From assembly GCA_900618425.1 (NCBI GenBank), contig UZAN01040228.1, forward strand, positions 1-23,642: DNA of 23,642 nucleotides. Reading direction: 5' to 3'. This document shows, piece after piece, positions 21,817-23,642 of the stretch. Under the pieces are notes generated by a model. That model searched no databases. It was not told the DNA's origin and saw nothing but the letters and a program-made list of their open reading frames with translations. This stretch comes from Echinostoma caproni. Taxonomy: Eukaryota; Platyhelminthes; Trematoda; Plagiorchiida; Echinostomatidae. The number at the start of each line of letters is the position of its first letter. Positions within the stretch are counted from its first letter, which is position 1. The translations under genes and the position numbers were made by a program.

Positions 21817-21910
21817 CAGGAGCTCCCTATTCCACGTCGGAATGATTTTATTCTCTAACCTCGTTGATCATAACACTACCACTATCCACGATTTTCGTCC
21901 TCCGTCTGGA

Positions 21911-22130
21911 TTTCGGTTTTGGTCCGTTCTCAGATCACTACATGACATTTTTTTGCCTCCTTTGACCCTTGATTTGCAGTGGCGCGTGGACATGATCCAG
22001 TTCGGTGTACCCCTTTACTTAGTGGATTGAAAAATGACAAGCCTCGATAAATTTTCTGGCGTGTTTTGACTGGGCTCGGTCGTTAATTCTCGTCAAGTCG
22101 AAGTCAAATTGATGTTCTTCTTGATCTTCA
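21911..22130 (-). mobile_element. Second PLE fragment (end of GIY-YIG ORF)
   Basis: On the minus strand this reads EEHQFDFDLTR, then SKHARKFIE, a stop, and TELDHVHAPLQ. The first PLE reads EGHQFAFDAL, SKHAREFLE and IELDHVYKPIQ at the same place. At the DNA level the block ATGATCCAGTTCG (about 21992-22004 against 4019-4031), the block TTTTCTGGCGTGTTTTGAC and the block GGTCCGTTCTCAG (21921-21933 against 3953-3965) are shared. It is a more diverged 3' piece of a related element. The GIY-YIG core itself is missing. The plus frame at 21803-22030 is mostly antisense to it. Confidence 0.85.
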
Positions 22131-23400
22131 TGGAATTAATGTCATACATCTAATTTGAATTCCATTGTACTTTTTTAGATATCAGGTGATTGCATGACTG
22201 GAAGTGGTTTCTTACTCGAAATTTCTATTCGGATCGAAATACTTAGATAAACAAATAAGATGGTTGAATTTAGATAAACTTGAGTTTTCGATGGGATTTA
22301 CTTAACATTCATCGTTCACGGTAAATGTGAACAAAAGCTAATCCTATGGTTGCGAATCACAGAGATAAGACGGGAAGAATATGGGTAGTTTGGTATTACG
22401 GGAGGGTATCGCTATTCAACCAAGAGAACACTAAAAGGGCTTTATACAAAAATTGGGCCTAGTGTTGGCAGAGCAGAGAAGGAACGTCACCTACGGCCGG
22501 TCGTGATGAACTTCAGAACAGTTCTCTGAGCTCCAAACAACCAGGTTACCGCTGGTCAAACCAGAAGACTTGTGGTTGTTGTAAATGTGTCTTGAGGTAC
22601 CGTGGCACAGGCAATGTACCGGTACCCGCTAACGAGAGTTTGCATTAAAGCACAAAGGTAACGAAAACCAACGAGCGCGATAACGTGCAAAACGGATCGC
22701 AAGCAAAAAGTGAAAGTTCTCTCGTGGAAGGATACAGCTGTTAGCGATCATTTAAAACAAATGTCACATAGCGTTAGTACTGAAGTAGAAATGTGAACAT
22801 ACATTTGGATAAAGGAAGAAAATTGGTGTCCGACAAATGTCTGTTATTGTCCGATTTTCAACGTACAATCGGGCACGCTACATCAGTTCGACAGCTTTTT
22901 TGATCTCCTATCAATAAGTTTAACACGATGTGGCTCATTAAATAGGTGCATTAGCACCGACGAAATCAACTCAGACCCAATTCACCAAAAGCAGAAAGAT
23001 CCGGCTATCCTAAGTTTTGGGCACAGTCTCCGAATGCAGATATAATTCTTCATTATTATCAATAGTTGTGTAACGGTTGTTTGTGTGGCATCACTCGCGT
23101 CACATCCCTTTCATATGTGAGTTAAAGGAAGGAAGTTGAAGGAGCTTTTTAGAGCCCATAAACTCCCCGTCAAGTGATACTCATATGGAGATGATGGCAA
23201 TGACTCGTGTGACAACTGAATGTTAGCCATGGGAAATAAGTAAATCGATTTAATTTGATTTGCGGACAGAGCTCGGGTCTTTTTTTGTTTTGTACTCTTT
23301 TTATGTGCTTCTGTCTTAGTAGATTGTATGAAAAGAGTATAATATTACTTTTGTTCGATTTGCCGCATGGTATGTGGTTTCAATGTATTTGAAAATACGG
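22131..23400. other. 1.3 kb without recognised genes
   Basis: No frame over 60 codons. An imperfect palindrome lies at 22596-22626. Nothing else stands out. Confidence 0.4.
22596..22626. repeat. Short inverted repeat (GGTACCG/CGGTACC)
   Basis: Seven bases at 22596-22602 are repeated in inverted form at 22620-22626 around a 17-base loop. It could fold as a hairpin. No poly(T) run or other sign of function follows it. Confidence 0.5.
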
Positions 23401-23441
23401 AAGGAGAAACGGAATTTCACAATATTTTTCATTAACGCCCA

Positions 23442-23447
23442 TTTATT
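23442..23447 (-). terminator. Polyadenylation signal candidate (AATAAA)
   Basis: A canonical AATAAA hexamer on the minus strand, 60 bases after the stop of the possible last exon at 23508. Such hexamers are frequent in AT-rich DNA. Confidence 0.25.
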
Positions 23448-23507
23448 GGGTCGGTTATCTTCAGTACGTATCAGAACAGCAGATATTTATACATGGACAT
23501 TGTAATT

Positions 23508-23621
23508 TCAGTTAGGCACGCATACCACACCCTCTACACATGTAACACAGCTCCCAATGTTTTTAATCCTTGGGTGGCATGGAACAAACTCTTTTTGACC
23601 TTCGGACAGGAAACTTTCCGA
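23508..23621 (-). CDS. Possible last exon of an unknown gene
   Basis: On the minus strand, TTAGATTCCACAG ending at 23622 resembles a splice acceptor, and an open frame of 37 codons plus stop follows (23621-23508). It contains EGQKEFVPCHPRIKNIG and a Cys-spaced C-terminus, CVTCVEGVVCVPN. An AATAAA signal lies 60 bases beyond the stop. The combination of acceptor, frame, stop and polyadenylation signal is what a terminal exon should show, but each part is common by chance. The rest of the gene would lie outside the window. No family is recognised. Confidence 0.2.
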   Translation of the reverse strand, partial: SESFLSEGQKEFVPCHPRIKNIGSCVTCVEGVVCVPN

Positions 23622-23642
23622 CTGTGGAATCTAACTACACAG

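Noticed and set aside
1..23642. CRISPR arrays, bacterial operons, integrons, phage genes
   Set aside because: No regularly spaced direct repeats, no long adjacent genes with ribosome binding sites, and the recognisable coding remnants are all eukaryotic retroelements.

Overview
The window looks like repeat-rich, gene-poor nuclear DNA of an invertebrate animal, most likely a flatworm and probably a trematode. It is AT-rich, has no long open frames, no operons and no Shine-Dalgarno-led genes, and every coding segment I can recognise belongs to a decayed eukaryotic retroelement: a Penelope-like element with a GIY-YIG endonuclease, CR1-like LINEs and a Gag of LTR-retrotransposon type. The taxon is an inference from this mixture and from memory of fluke genomes; no marker gene fixes it. 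No complete host gene was found.

Layout. Bases 1-2152 are bounded by a perfect 60-bp inverted repeat (1-60 and 2093-2152); the left arm is cut by the window edge. At 2325-2385 and 2794-2872 are two short minus-strand pieces that look like CR1-like LINE 3' ends with microsatellite tails. From about 3840 to 5640 lies a minus-strand Penelope-like element (PLE). Its RT is broken by several frame shifts, but motif A, motif B and YVDD can still be read, and its GIY-YIG domain sits in an open frame of 159 codons. Just downstream of its stop is a hairpin whose flanks match the conserved core of a hammerhead ribozyme. Immediately beside it, at 5714-6215 on the same strand, is a Gag remnant.

From about 6.2 to 17.4 kb I recognise nothing. 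A convincing TATA box lies at 17446. From 18769 to about 20.2 kb is a second, longer minus-strand CR1-like LINE with a nearly complete run of RT motifs (GPDG, RPI, STLGAL, FLDAF, GDLQG, YADD, VKYLGVIL) in shifted frames, ending in a TCAAG-type tail like the one at 2325. At 21.6-21.8 kb a TATA box, a possible 33-nt intron and a short ATG frame could be the 5' end of a host gene. A second, more diverged PLE 3' fragment follows at 21.9-22.1 kb. The right edge holds a weak candidate for a last exon with a polyadenylation signal on the minus strand.

All recognised retroelement segments lie on the minus strand. None looks active. The points most worth checking are the inverted repeat, whose first differences beyond the perfect arm are silent in a shared reading frame, the hammerhead-like element behind the PLE, and the two possible host promoters.
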